Assembly (NCBI GenBank): GCA_945870015.1
Contig: CAMBQS010000208.1
Coordinates: 1-6,321, forward strand
DNA length: 6,321 nucleotides
Reading direction: 5' to 3'
Source of the DNA: Desulfocicer vacuolatum DSM 3385
GTDB lineage: Bacteria; Desulfobacterota; Desulfobacteria; Desulfobacterales; SURF-7
The notes beneath the pieces are model-generated. The model searched no databases and was not told the DNA's origin. It saw only the letters and a list, made by a program, of their open reading frames with translations. Both the position numbers and the translations under genes were made by a program. Below are positions 1 through 5,915 of the stretch, piece after piece (within the stretch, counting starts at the first letter, position 1; every line of letters starts with the position of its first letter).

Positions 1-389
1 CCCATTCCATATTTCCAGAGGTTTTTCTTGATCGCGAGGACATTGCGGTCGCCGATATTAAAAAGATTATTCGGATCCATAACCTTTGCTCCGCCGGTAA
101 GCTTTATGATGTATCCTTTATTGGCCGGATTTTTTGATAGATCCGCCATTCTTTTTAATAGAGCAGGAATGCCGGTATCTGAAAAATATCCCGGGCGTTC
201 TTTGGCACGATCCGGGTTCGTAGAGGATTCCGGCAAGGCAACATGAACCATCCCAACGGTTCTGGTTGGCGGATGAAGAATCACAACAGCGACACATGAC
301 CCCAGGGCCATTGTTTTTACAGATTCTCCGGTTGTGTTGCTCCCTCCGTAATCCCCAACTCCAATCATAAGTTTTTTCATTGAGTTCAT
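1..389 (-). CDS. cheD: CheD, chemoreceptor glutamine deamidase (3' end cut by window edge)
   Basis: CheD deamidates selected glutamines on methyl-accepting chemotaxis proteins in the cytoplasm, making them substrates for CheR and CheB; in many species it also binds CheC. The visible 129 residues cover most of a family usually about 160 residues long. The family's catalytic residues are all present: Thr26, Cys32 in LGSCVAV and His49 in MVHVALPES. Their spacing matches the Thr21/Cys27/His44 triad known from Thermotoga maritima CheD. The C-terminal signature KLTGGAKVMDPNNLFNIGDR lies at residues 96-115. The start at 389 is chosen because its ATG overlaps the cheB stop (ATGA), suggesting translational coupling; no good Shine-Dalgarno precedes it. 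An in-frame ATG at 380 (MKKLMIGVGDY) is a possible alternative. The reading frame is open to the window edge, so about 30 residues are probably missing. Function is confident; the exact start is less so. Confidence 0.93.
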   Translation of the reverse strand, partial: MNSMKKLMIGVGDYGGSNTTGESVKTMALGSCVAVVILHPPTRTVGMVHVALPESSTNPDRAKERPGYFSDTGIPALLKRMADLSKNPANKGYIIKLTGGAKVMDPNNLFNIGDRNVLAIKKNLWKYGM

Positions 390-1435
390 CCCGAAAGTAG
401 GTCAATCACTTTTTCTGCAATTTTATTCAGGGGAACAAGCTGCTCGGCGCCGCCTATGTTATAGGCTTCTTTCGGCATGCCAAATACGACGCATGACGCT
501 TCATCCTGGGCAATGGTTCTTGCACCGGCATTTCGCATTGCCAGCATCCCGTTTGCGCCATCCCTGCCCATGCCGGTCAACATAACCCCAACCGCATTCG
601 ATCCAACGTGTTCTGCAACGGAATTCATCATAACTTCAACAGAAGGACAGTGCCCGCAAACCAGGTCGCCTGGCTTGACAATGACTTCATATATTCCTCC
701 TGAACGTTTAACGCTCATCTGCTTTGCTCCGGGAGCAATCAGGATTCTGCCCGGCATGATCCTGTCCTTATCTTCAGCTTCCTTGACATCCATAATGCAC
801 TGACTGTTCATTCTTTCAGCGAACATTTTTGTGAATCCAGGGGGCATATGCTGGACAATGACGATTCCTGGAGTGGTGATCGGAAATCGGGTAATGATTT
901 CCCGAATGGCCTCAGTCCCGCCTGTTGAAGCCCCAATTGCAATCACTTTATCGGTGGATTCAGCCAGGGCTCTGACGGGTTTCTGGTTCCTGGTGTCATC
1001 GGTATAGCGTTTCTTCTTCCAGTGTGAGACATTTGCTGTGGATGCAATTTTAATCTTGGTCCGGAGTTCCATAATCATGGATTCCAACCCTCTTGCAACA
1101 TCTGCCTTTGGTTTTGTCACAAAATCAATCGCGCCAAAGGAAAGAGCATCAAGGGTAACTTGCTTGCCTCTTTCCGTCAGGGCGCTGACCATGATAACCG
1201 GTAAAGGATATTGAGGCATCAGTTTTCGGAGGAATTCAACCCCATCCATTCTCGGCATTTCAACGTCTAATGTCAGCACGTCCGGATTAAGTTTTACAAT
1301 TTTGTCTCTTGCAATATATGGATCAGAGGCACTGCCAACTACCGTAATTCCTGGATCCATGTTGAGGCCTTTTGTCAGAATATCACGAACAAGGGCGGAA
1401 TCATCAATTACCAGGACGCGGATCGGTTTTGTCAT
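386..1435 (-). CDS. cheB: CheB, chemotaxis response regulator and protein-glutamate methylesterase
   Basis: CheB removes methyl groups from receptor glutamates to reset adaptation, and is switched on by phosphoryl transfer from CheA. The 349-residue length is normal. The receiver domain (about residues 5-125) has the acidic pair Asp11/Asp12, phospho-acceptor Asp57 in TLDVEMP, Ser84 in the Thr/Ser switch position and Lys108 in FVTKP. A linker at about 128-160 leads to the methylesterase domain (about 163-347) with the catalytic triad Ser170 (GASTGGT), His196 (VQHMPPGFT) and Asp292 (GMGRDGA), all intact. The enzyme should therefore be active. The ATG overlaps the cheR stop by one base (TGATG). 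A GGGAG Shine-Dalgarno lies at 1443-1447, seven bases upstream, so translation does not depend wholly on reading through cheR. This matters because cheR is frameshifted. The stop overlaps the cheD start. Confidence 0.97.
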   Translation of the reverse strand: MTKPIRVLVIDDSALVRDILTKGLNMDPGITVVGSASDPYIARDKIVKLNPDVLTLDVEMPRMDGVEFLRKLMPQYPLPVIMVSALTERGKQVTLDALSFGAIDFVTKPKADVARGLESMIMELRTKIKIASTANVSHWKKKRYTDDTRNQKPVRALAESTDKVIAIGASTGGTEAIREIITRFPITTPGIVIVQHMPPGFTKMFAERMNSQCIMDVKEAEDKDRIMPGRILIAPGAKQMSVKRSGGIYEVIVKPGDLVCGHCPSVEVMMNSVAEHVGSNAVGVMLTGMGRDGANGMLAMRNAGARTIAQDEASCVVFGMPKEAYNIGGAEQLVPLNKIAEKVIDLLSG

Positions 1436-2326
1436 CAGACAGCTCCCTTTCTGTATATCGCTGGTTTGACATAGTCATAGGGACAGGAATCTGATCGCAG
1501 CGTCTCTGAGTGGCCGATAAAAAGGTATCCACCCGGAGTGGTGTGGTTATAGAATCTATTGACAAGGGCATCCCGGGTTGGCTGATCAAAGTAGATCATC
1601 ACGTTCCTGCATGAAATAATATCAAACTGTTTTTTAAATGGGTAAGACTGATTCATGAGATTTAATCTTCGAAAAGTGATTTCACTTTTTAAACTGTCGG
1701 ATACAGCCCATTCATCATCCTGTATTTTTTTGAAATATTTGTTTTTTAAATCCGGTGGTACAAGACGAATTCTTTCGCTCGAATAGATACCTTTTTTGGC
1801 AGCGGAAAGAGCGGGTTCTGAAATGTCTGTAGCCAGAAGACCGGCGTCCCACAAATGGTATTTGGCCTTGAAGTATTCCCGCATTACGATAATATAAGTA
1901 TAGGGTTCATCTCCGTATGAACAGCCTGCACACCAGATTCTCAAATCGTTTGAATTGTTTTTTTTTTGGACGCGCTTCAATCCCGGGAAGAACGACCTTG
2001 CTTAAAAATTCAAAATGTTCTTTTTCTCGGAAAAAAAAAGTATGATTTGTTGATATTCGATTGATCAGCTCTCCCATTGCCCGGCCGGAGGTATCGGATT
2101 TGATGTAGTTGAAATATTCCTGAAAAGATTGCAGCCCATATGATCGAAGCAGCTTGAATAAACGGCCGATAACAAGGGATCGTTTTTGTTCCGTCAGATT
2201 GATGCCAAAATTGTCATAGACGATTTTCCGGATATCATTAAATTCACTGCTTGTTAATTGTACCATCGCCCCGGATTGGTTAAGTATGTTGGAGGTTGGA
2301 TTCTGATATAAAGTGTCAGATGCCAT
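1435..2326 (-). CDS. cheR: CheR, chemotaxis protein methyltransferase, interrupted by a frameshift at an A10 tract
   Basis: CheR transfers methyl from S-adenosylmethionine to receptor glutamates. The product is split over two frames. The 5' frame (2326 to its stop at 1907-1909) gives the all-alpha N-terminal domain with FGINLTEQKRSLVIGRL (about 40-56) and NHTFFFRE (94-101). The 3' frame (ending at 1435) gives the SAM-binding domain: IWCAGCSYGDEPYT, ATDIS and SCRNVMIYFD, in normal CheR order. The frames meet at a run of ten A (coding strand, 1967-1958). Dropping one A gives a continuous protein of about 296 residues, close to the usual 270-290, with nothing missing at the join. As written, translation leaves the CheR frame after about residue 122 and stops at 139, losing the whole methyltransferase domain. 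An in-frame TAA lies six bases before the ATG at 2326, so this is the earliest ATG. It has no Shine-Dalgarno, and Met21 (2266) is an alternative start. Whether the gene is broken, mis-sequenced or rescued by slippage cannot be decided here. Confidence 0.9.
1443..1447 (-). promoter_or_regulatory. Ribosome binding site of cheB, inside the end of cheR
   Basis: The coding strand reads AAAGGGAG with seven bases to the cheB ATG at 1435. It gives cheB its own initiation site despite the one-base overlap with the cheR stop. This should limit polarity from the cheR frameshift. Confidence 0.65.
1958..1967 (-). other. A10 homopolymer at the cheR frame junction
   Basis: The coding strand of cheR reads CC-A10-C here (ten T on the plus strand). 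Upstream sequence is in frame as CCA-AAA-AAA-AAA; downstream CheR homology is in frame as AAA-AAC-AAT-TCA. Loss of one A or gain of two restores the frame, giving PKKNNSN or PKKKNNSN. Runs of nine or more A are known sites of RNA polymerase slippage, replication slippage and sequencing error. Confidence 0.9.
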
Positions 2327-2372
2327 AGATTTTTATTTGATTTGGAAAAATGTGATTCCGGTATGAGAGTAA

Positions 2373-2395
2373 CGGATTCGCTATTTGTCAATCCG
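2373..2395. repeat. Weak inverted repeat in the cheW-cheR gap
   Basis: CGGATT at 2373-2378 pairs perfectly with AATCCG at 2390-2395 around an 11-base loop. It lies in the 85-bp gap that is the largest inside the operon. No T-run follows on the transcribed strand, so it is not an intrinsic terminator. It could be an mRNA hairpin or chance. A second small dyad, AACAG/CTGTT at 2403-2407 and 2417-2421, brackets the cheW stop codon. Confidence 0.3.
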
Positions 2396-2411
2396 GTTTT
2401 CAAACAGCATA

Positions 2412-2921
2412 TTATTCTGTTACAGATGTGACCTGTTCCAGTTCTTCGTCATAAAGTAGTTTTTGTACATCCAGAAGTATTTTGACCTGATTATCGACTT
2501 TACCCAGTCCTTTGATGAATCGGCTTCCGGGTTTGCGGCTGATTTTGGGCGGCGGGTCCACATCGGTTTCGGGGATATCAATGACATCACTTACCATATC
2601 CACCACCAAACCGATTGCGCTGTCTTTTATCGTGACAACAACGATACAGGTTCTCTCATCATATGGATGTTCTTCCATTCCAAACCTGGAACGTACGTCC
2701 ATTACCGGGATAACCTGGCCCCGTAAATTGATCACACCTTTAACAAATACCGGCATATCCGGAACCTCGGTTATTTTTTGAATCCCGATAACTTCAATAA
2801 CATACATAATTTCAATTCCATACTCTTCTTTCCCTACCTGGAAGGTGAAATACCGATCCTTCAAGGTATCTTCGCCATCATCATAAAGGTCTTCATCTAA
2901 GACATCGATTTCTTCACGCAT
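2412..2921 (-). CDS. cheW: CheW, chemotaxis coupling protein
   Basis: CheW is the cytoplasmic adaptor that links CheA to the tips of chemoreceptors and holds the signalling array together; it has no catalytic activity. The 169 residues form a single CheW domain (about 22-160), with the hallmark GVINLRGQVIPVMDVRSRFG at 62-81 and a conserved later segment AIGLVVDMVSDVIDIP. The first 20 residues are a strongly acidic extension (EEIDVLDEDLYDDGEDTL), slightly longer than in minimal CheW proteins, and the C-terminus is also acidic. The start at 2921 is supported by a GGGGG Shine-Dalgarno core at 2928-2932, six bases upstream. The gene follows cheA by 28 bp, consistent with one transcript, and the pairing fits assembly of a CheA-CheW complex. 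Confidence 0.96.
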   Translation of the reverse strand: MREEIDVLDEDLYDDGEDTLKDRYFTFQVGKEEYGIEIMYVIEVIGIQKITEVPDMPVFVKGVINLRGQVIPVMDVRSRFGMEEHPYDERTCIVVVTIKDSAIGLVVDMVSDVIDIPETDVDPPPKISRKPGSRFIKGLGKVDNQVKILLDVQKLLYDEELEQVTSVTE

Positions 2922-2927
2922 ATTATT

Positions 2928-2935
2928 CCCCCTTT
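2928..2935 (-). promoter_or_regulatory. Ribosome binding site of cheW
   Basis: The coding strand reads AAAGGGGG, ending six bases before the cheW ATG. It is the main reason to place the start at 2921 and to keep the acidic N-terminal extension. Confidence 0.75.
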
Positions 2936-2949
2936 GAGTTATTCTGCTT

Positions 2950-5241
2950 TCAAGCGGCTACCCAGCTCTGCGCTTTTTTAATCAGCCCCCCTGTATCCAG
3001 TATCAGGCTGATTTCACCATCACCCATAATCGTGCAGCCTGAAATTCCTTTGATGTTTCCGACGTAGTTGGAAAGGCCTTTGATCACTGCCTGCTGCTCC
3101 CCTATGATTTCATCAATCAGAATGCCGGCGGATTCATCCCTGTATTCCACAATAACGAGAAGGCCTTCATGAAGATTTTTACTGTCGGGCTCAATGTTAT
3201 GCAGTTCATACAGACGCACAACAGGTATGAGTTCATTTCTTACCTGAACCAGTTCTTGACCATCCATGGTAGTCGTTATTTTATCTTCTTCTACTTGAAT
3301 GGATTCCCTGATGGATAGTAAGGGTATTGTGTATTGGGCCTTACCGACACGAACCAGCATCCCATCGATAATCGCCAGCGTCAGCGGGATTCGAAGAATC
3401 ATTTTTGTTCCCTGGCCTGGTTTGCTGTGGATGTCGATATGCCCTTTGATCTTTTCGATATTCTTTTTAACGACATCCATTCCAACGCCTCTTCCAGATA
3501 CATCCGTAATTTTGTCTGCAGTTGAAAAACCGGGCTGGAAGATCAGTTCAAATACCTCCTGGTCGCTCATATTCATACCGTCGTCCGGAATCAGTCCTTT
3601 TTCGATGCCTTTCTGAAGTATTTTCTCCCGGTTCAACCCCCGGCCATCATCACTGATAATGATCCAGATCTCTCCACCTTCATGCTTTGCCTCAAGCATG
3701 AGTTCTCCTGTCGCTTTTTTTCCAATGGCTGTTCTTTCCTGAGGAGGCTCAATACCGTGATCAATCGAGTTTCGAACAAGATGTACAAGAGGATCAGCAA
3801 TGAGTTCCGACACGGTCTTATCGATTTCCGTATCTTCTCCCAATAGCTTGAGGTCTATTTTTTTCCCTGCCTTGGTCGAGAGATCGTGAACAAGACGGAT
3901 CATTTTACGAAAGATACCTGCGATGGGAATCATTCTGACGGATAACGTCATATCTTGAATGTCTCTGACAATTTTATTCAAGTGCGTACTGGAACGTTCA
4001 AAATTTTCAAATTCATATCCCTTTAAATCCGGATTGCGGGTGACCATGGCTTCTGCAATCACCAGTTCCCCCACCAGATTGATAAGGCTGTCCAGTTTGG
4101 TCAAATCGACACGAATATCCTGTCGAACAATGGATCGGCTGTTTGCCTGAGCTGGCGGTTTGGATTTTTGTAATTTTTTTTCAGAGTTGGTTTTGGATGT
4201 ATTTTTTTCTACTCTTGGGGGTGGCTGGCTTTTTCGAAGAAGAAAAAGGGCTTCTTCCTGTTCGATTTTTGGTTTTTCAACCAGGGGTTTACTGGGTACG
4301 ACAGGGTCGGCATTTTTGATAGAAGCGATTATATCATCCAGAAAATCTTCAAGAAGAGGCATATTATCAATCTCTTCCTTGCCATTATGCGATATGCCGG
4401 CAATCGTTTGACGGAACACATCGACCATGTGAAGCAGGGATTGAATGGTTTCCGGCTCAGCTTTCGCTCTTCCAGCCTTGATCGCCTCGAGTATGGTTTC
4501 TGTCCGGTGGCTCAATTTTTCTAATTTTGAAAATCCAGTAAAGCCGCAATTGCCTTTAAAACTATGCAAACCCCTGAATGCTTCCAAAATTAATTCATTA
4601 TCTTCAGGGTCATTTTCCAGATCCAACAGGGCGGATTCAACCTGTTGAAGTTGTTCATCACTTTCCTCTGTGAACCTTTGCAGCATTTCAGGACTGATCA
4701 GCATTTTGAGGTCGAACTCTTCTTGTTCCTTTTCCACCGGGACTTTTTCTTCCTGAACAACTTCTGTGACGGTCTGTTTTCTGCTCTTTTTTTGCTCAGC
4801 CGGTTTAGGTGGTGGTGGTGTATCCGGAATTTTCCCTTTGCCCACTAAAATTCGCAGCGCAAGCTCTTGAATAATGGATTCTGCCTCAGACTCCAAACCA
4901 GTATCCGATTCGGTTGCTTCTATTTGATTGAGTAATGAACCGACAAGGTCACAGGTTCTGCAGAGCAAATCTGTATTGGTATGATCCATTCCGGCCTGCT
5001 CGTTTCGAACCAGATCGAGAAGGGTTTCTGCTTCATGAGTAACTTTAACGACCGTATTGAATCCAAGGAATCCGGCCGTACCCTTTATAGAATGGAAAAG
5101 GCGGAAAATAAGGTTTGTCGTTTCTGGATTGACTTCTCCGTTTTCTATTGAAGATTGTCCCAATTCAATCAGATATGGTTCTACTTCATCAATCATTTCG
5201 CGACTTTCAGAGATAAAGGAGTGGGTATTTTCGTCAATCAT
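2950..5241 (-). CDS. cheA: CheA, chemotaxis sensor histidine kinase with two Hpt domains
   Basis: CheA autophosphorylates under receptor control and passes phosphate to CheY-type regulators and CheB. The 763 residues divide as follows: Hpt1 (about 1-110) with phospho-acceptor His50 in FHSIKGTAGFLGF; a Pro/Lys/Glu-rich linker (about 138-178); Hpt2 (about 183-285) with His226 in LHSFKGNCGFTGF; a second Pro/Lys-rich linker (about 310-372); the dimerisation helices (about 374-445); the ATP-binding domain with N box LVRNSIDHGIE (Asn491), DDGRG (531-535) and VSGRGVGMDVV (581-591); and a C-terminal CheW-like regulatory domain (about 620-755). All expected kinase motifs are intact. A typical P2 CheY-binding domain is not recognised; the second Hpt lies where it would be. 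The start at 5241 is supported by GGAGG at 5250-5254, eight bases upstream. It is the first gene of the operon as seen. Confidence 0.97.
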   Translation of the reverse strand: MIDENTHSFISESREMIDEVEPYLIELGQSSIENGEVNPETTNLIFRLFHSIKGTAGFLGFNTVVKVTHEAETLLDLVRNEQAGMDHTNTDLLCRTCDLVGSLLNQIEATESDTGLESEAESIIQELALRILVGKGKIPDTPPPPKPAEQKKSRKQTVTEVVQEEKVPVEKEQEEFDLKMLISPEMLQRFTEESDEQLQQVESALLDLENDPEDNELILEAFRGLHSFKGNCGFTGFSKLEKLSHRTETILEAIKAGRAKAEPETIQSLLHMVDVFRQTIAGISHNGKEEIDNMPLLEDFLDDIIASIKNADPVVPSKPLVEKPKIEQEEALFLLRKSQPPPRVEKNTSKTNSEKKLQKSKPPAQANSRSIVRQDIRVDLTKLDSLINLVGELVIAEAMVTRNPDLKGYEFENFERSSTHLNKIVRDIQDMTLSVRMIPIAGIFRKMIRLVHDLSTKAGKKIDLKLLGEDTEIDKTVSELIADPLVHLVRNSIDHGIEPPQERTAIGKKATGELMLEAKHEGGEIWIIISDDGRGLNREKILQKGIEKGLIPDDGMNMSDQEVFELIFQPGFSTADKITDVSGRGVGMDVVKKNIEKIKGHIDIHSKPGQGTKMILRIPLTLAIIDGMLVRVGKAQYTIPLLSIRESIQVEEDKITTTMDGQELVQVRNELIPVVRLYELHNIEPDSKNLHEGLLVIVEYRDESAGILIDEIIGEQQAVIKGLSNYVGNIKGISGCTIMGDGEISLILDTGGLIKKAQSWVAA

Positions 5242-5249
5242 AGTATATG

Positions 5250-5254
5250 CCTCC
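5250..5254 (-). promoter_or_regulatory. Ribosome binding site of cheA
   Basis: The coding strand reads CCGGAGGC with eight bases between GGAGG and the ATG at 5241. It is a near-ideal Shine-Dalgarno and fixes the cheA start. Confidence 0.8.
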
Positions 5255-5394
5255 GGTGCAGCGACAAATTGTGCTGGGAAAAGAAAGACTGGCTTACTGT
5301 TCTTATTACGATGAGAAAAACAAACGATAGATTTGTTATATCCGCATTGTATTCATTAATTTTCTGATTGTTTGGTTGGCACCCAAATTCGTTC

Positions 5395-5406
5395 GGTGGG
5401 GCCACC
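5395..5406. repeat. GC-rich dyad GGTGG-GG-CCACC
   Basis: GGTGG at 5395-5399 and CCACC at 5402-5406 form a perfect inverted repeat around two bases. It is a GC-rich island in AT-rich DNA, and the geometry suits a protein-binding site better than an RNA hairpin. No regulator can be named. Confidence 0.3.
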
Positions 5407-5423
5407 TCGGAGAGATTGTAAAT

Positions 5424-5452
5424 TTGACACAGATCGTACTTTGATCTACATA
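5424..5452 (+). promoter_or_regulatory. Candidate sigma-70-type promoter with a dyad in the spacer
   Basis: A perfect TTGACA (5424-5429) is followed after 17 bases by TACATA (5447-5452), a poor -10. The spacer carries AGATC (5431-5435) and GATCT (5443-5447), a perfect five-base inverted repeat that could be an operator. It would fire rightward, but lies over 450 bp before the plus-strand gene. The exact -35 and spacing are the only support. Confidence 0.25.
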
Positions 5453-5517
5453 AATTAGCATATAAATTTTAAATGATAAAGTTTTTTTTTAAATTTTTTA
5501 ACAAATAAAAGATTATT

Positions 5518-5566
5518 TGAAGTTTAATCTGCCTGAATTTTTCATTCATTCATTTTATGAACTTCA
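5518..5566. repeat. Inverted repeat TGAAGTT/AACTTCA
   Basis: TGAAGTT at 5518-5524 and AACTTCA at 5560-5566 pair perfectly. Between them a smaller dyad, TGAAT/ATTCA (5534-5538, 5544-5548), and three tandem TTCA units (5541-5552) could fold inside. No T-run follows the outer stem closely enough for a standard terminator. It could be a structured leader or a binding site. Confidence 0.3.
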
Positions 5567-5605
5567 GTCTGGAAATTTTTTGTGGAGTGATTTCCTTGTC
5601 TGGAA
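5567..5605. repeat. Direct repeat GTCTGGAA, 31 bp apart, with an intervening dyad
   Basis: GTCTGGAA occurs at 5567-5574 and 5598-5605, a start-to-start distance of 31 bp (about three helical turns), which places the two copies on the same DNA face. GGAAAT (5571-5576) and ATTTCC (5590-5595) also form a perfect dyad. The arrangement is compatible with paired regulator sites, but no known factor is recognised. Confidence 0.3.
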
Positions 5606-5786
5606 TTAGATTTTTGTCAGGGGTGTGAACGCTGTTTGTAACTATAACAAATTATGTTGTTTTTTTTAAAAGTGCGTATAACTTCTAAAACAGGAGGGTA
5701 TGCAATAACCATTTATTCTAAAAAATTAAGACAGATGTGAAATTTGTTTCAAGTGAAAAATCAGGCAGGATCAGACGAAATTTAGC

Positions 5787-5814
5787 TTGCAAGATTAAAT
5801 TGTCATGATATAGA
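5787..5814 (+). promoter_or_regulatory. Candidate extended -10 promoter for the plus-strand gene
   Basis: TTGCAA (5787-5792) precedes TATAGA (5809-5814) by 16 bases, and TG at 5806-5807 sits one base before the hexamer, as in an extended -10 element. Transcription would begin near 5821, leaving a leader of about 95 bases that contains the hairpin at 5873-5899. An overlapping alternative is TTGTCA (5800-5805) with TAGCAT (5824-5829) at 18-base spacing. Confidence 0.3.
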
Positions 5815-5872
5815 AGGCTTTAGTAGCATACCGTATTAAAGATAGATAAATATTTGTAAAAATATATTTTTT

Positions 5873-5899
5873 ATCCAGAACTTCACGAAAAATCTGGAT
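5873..5899 (+). repeat. Perfect 7-bp inverted repeat just before the ribosome binding site
   Basis: ATCCAGA (5873-5879) and TCTGGAT (5893-5899) pair perfectly around a 13-base loop. The stem ends three bases before the AGGGGA Shine-Dalgarno. It is not followed by a T-run, so it is not a terminator. It may act as an mRNA hairpin affecting initiation or as an operator. Loop bases GAACTTCA (from 5878) repeat those at 5559-5566. Confidence 0.45.
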
Positions 5900-5902
5900 C
5901 AC

Positions 5903-5908
5903 AGGGGA
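5903..5908 (+). promoter_or_regulatory. Ribosome binding site of the plus-strand gene
   Basis: AGGGGA lies seven bases before the ATG at 5916 and selects it over the out-of-frame ATG at 5909. Confidence 0.7.
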
Positions 5909-5915
5909 ATGTTAT

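Larger units (their letters stand above)
5242..5915. other. Divergent intergenic region between cheA and the plus-strand gene
   Basis: This 674-bp stretch holds no supportable protein-coding gene on either strand. It is clearly AT-richer than the flanking genes, with T-runs near 5482-5490 and 5660-5667. It should contain the promoters of the che operon (leftward) and the plus-strand gene (rightward). I see several small dyads and repeats, listed separately. For the leftward operon the best -10-like strings on the minus strand are TATAAC (5340-5335) and the overlapping GCGGATAT (5345-5338), the latter distantly like a flagellar sigma-28 -10. Neither has a convincing -35, so no cheA promoter is called. 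Confidence 0.6.

Noticed and set aside
118..405. A 95-residue minus-strand frame overlapping cheD
   Set aside because: It is the out-of-frame shadow of cheD; the neighbouring frame carries all CheD catalytic motifs and is open to the window edge.
2373..2421. Possible terminator between cheW and cheR
   Set aside because: Stems are only five to six base pairs and no T-run follows on the transcribed strand, so readthrough to cheR is expected.
5335..5345. TATAAC/GCGGATAT as a -10 element for cheA on the minus strand
   Set aside because: Neither a sigma-70 nor a sigma-28 -35 element is present at a suitable distance; AT-rich DNA gives such -10 matches often.
5375..5392. Sigma-54-like TTGGCAC followed by TTCG on the plus strand
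   Set aside because: The -24 half is good, but the required GC at -12 reads CG at the correct spacing, and the position is over 500 bp from the plus-strand gene.
5482..5500. T-rich runs as a possible intrinsic terminator in the divergent region
   Set aside because: No GC-rich stem precedes the T-runs on either strand and no gene ends there.
5640..5690. TATAAC/GTTATA-like sequences suggesting an integron attC site
   Set aside because: No paired core sites or imperfect-palindrome arms of attC type, and no cassette-like gene is present.
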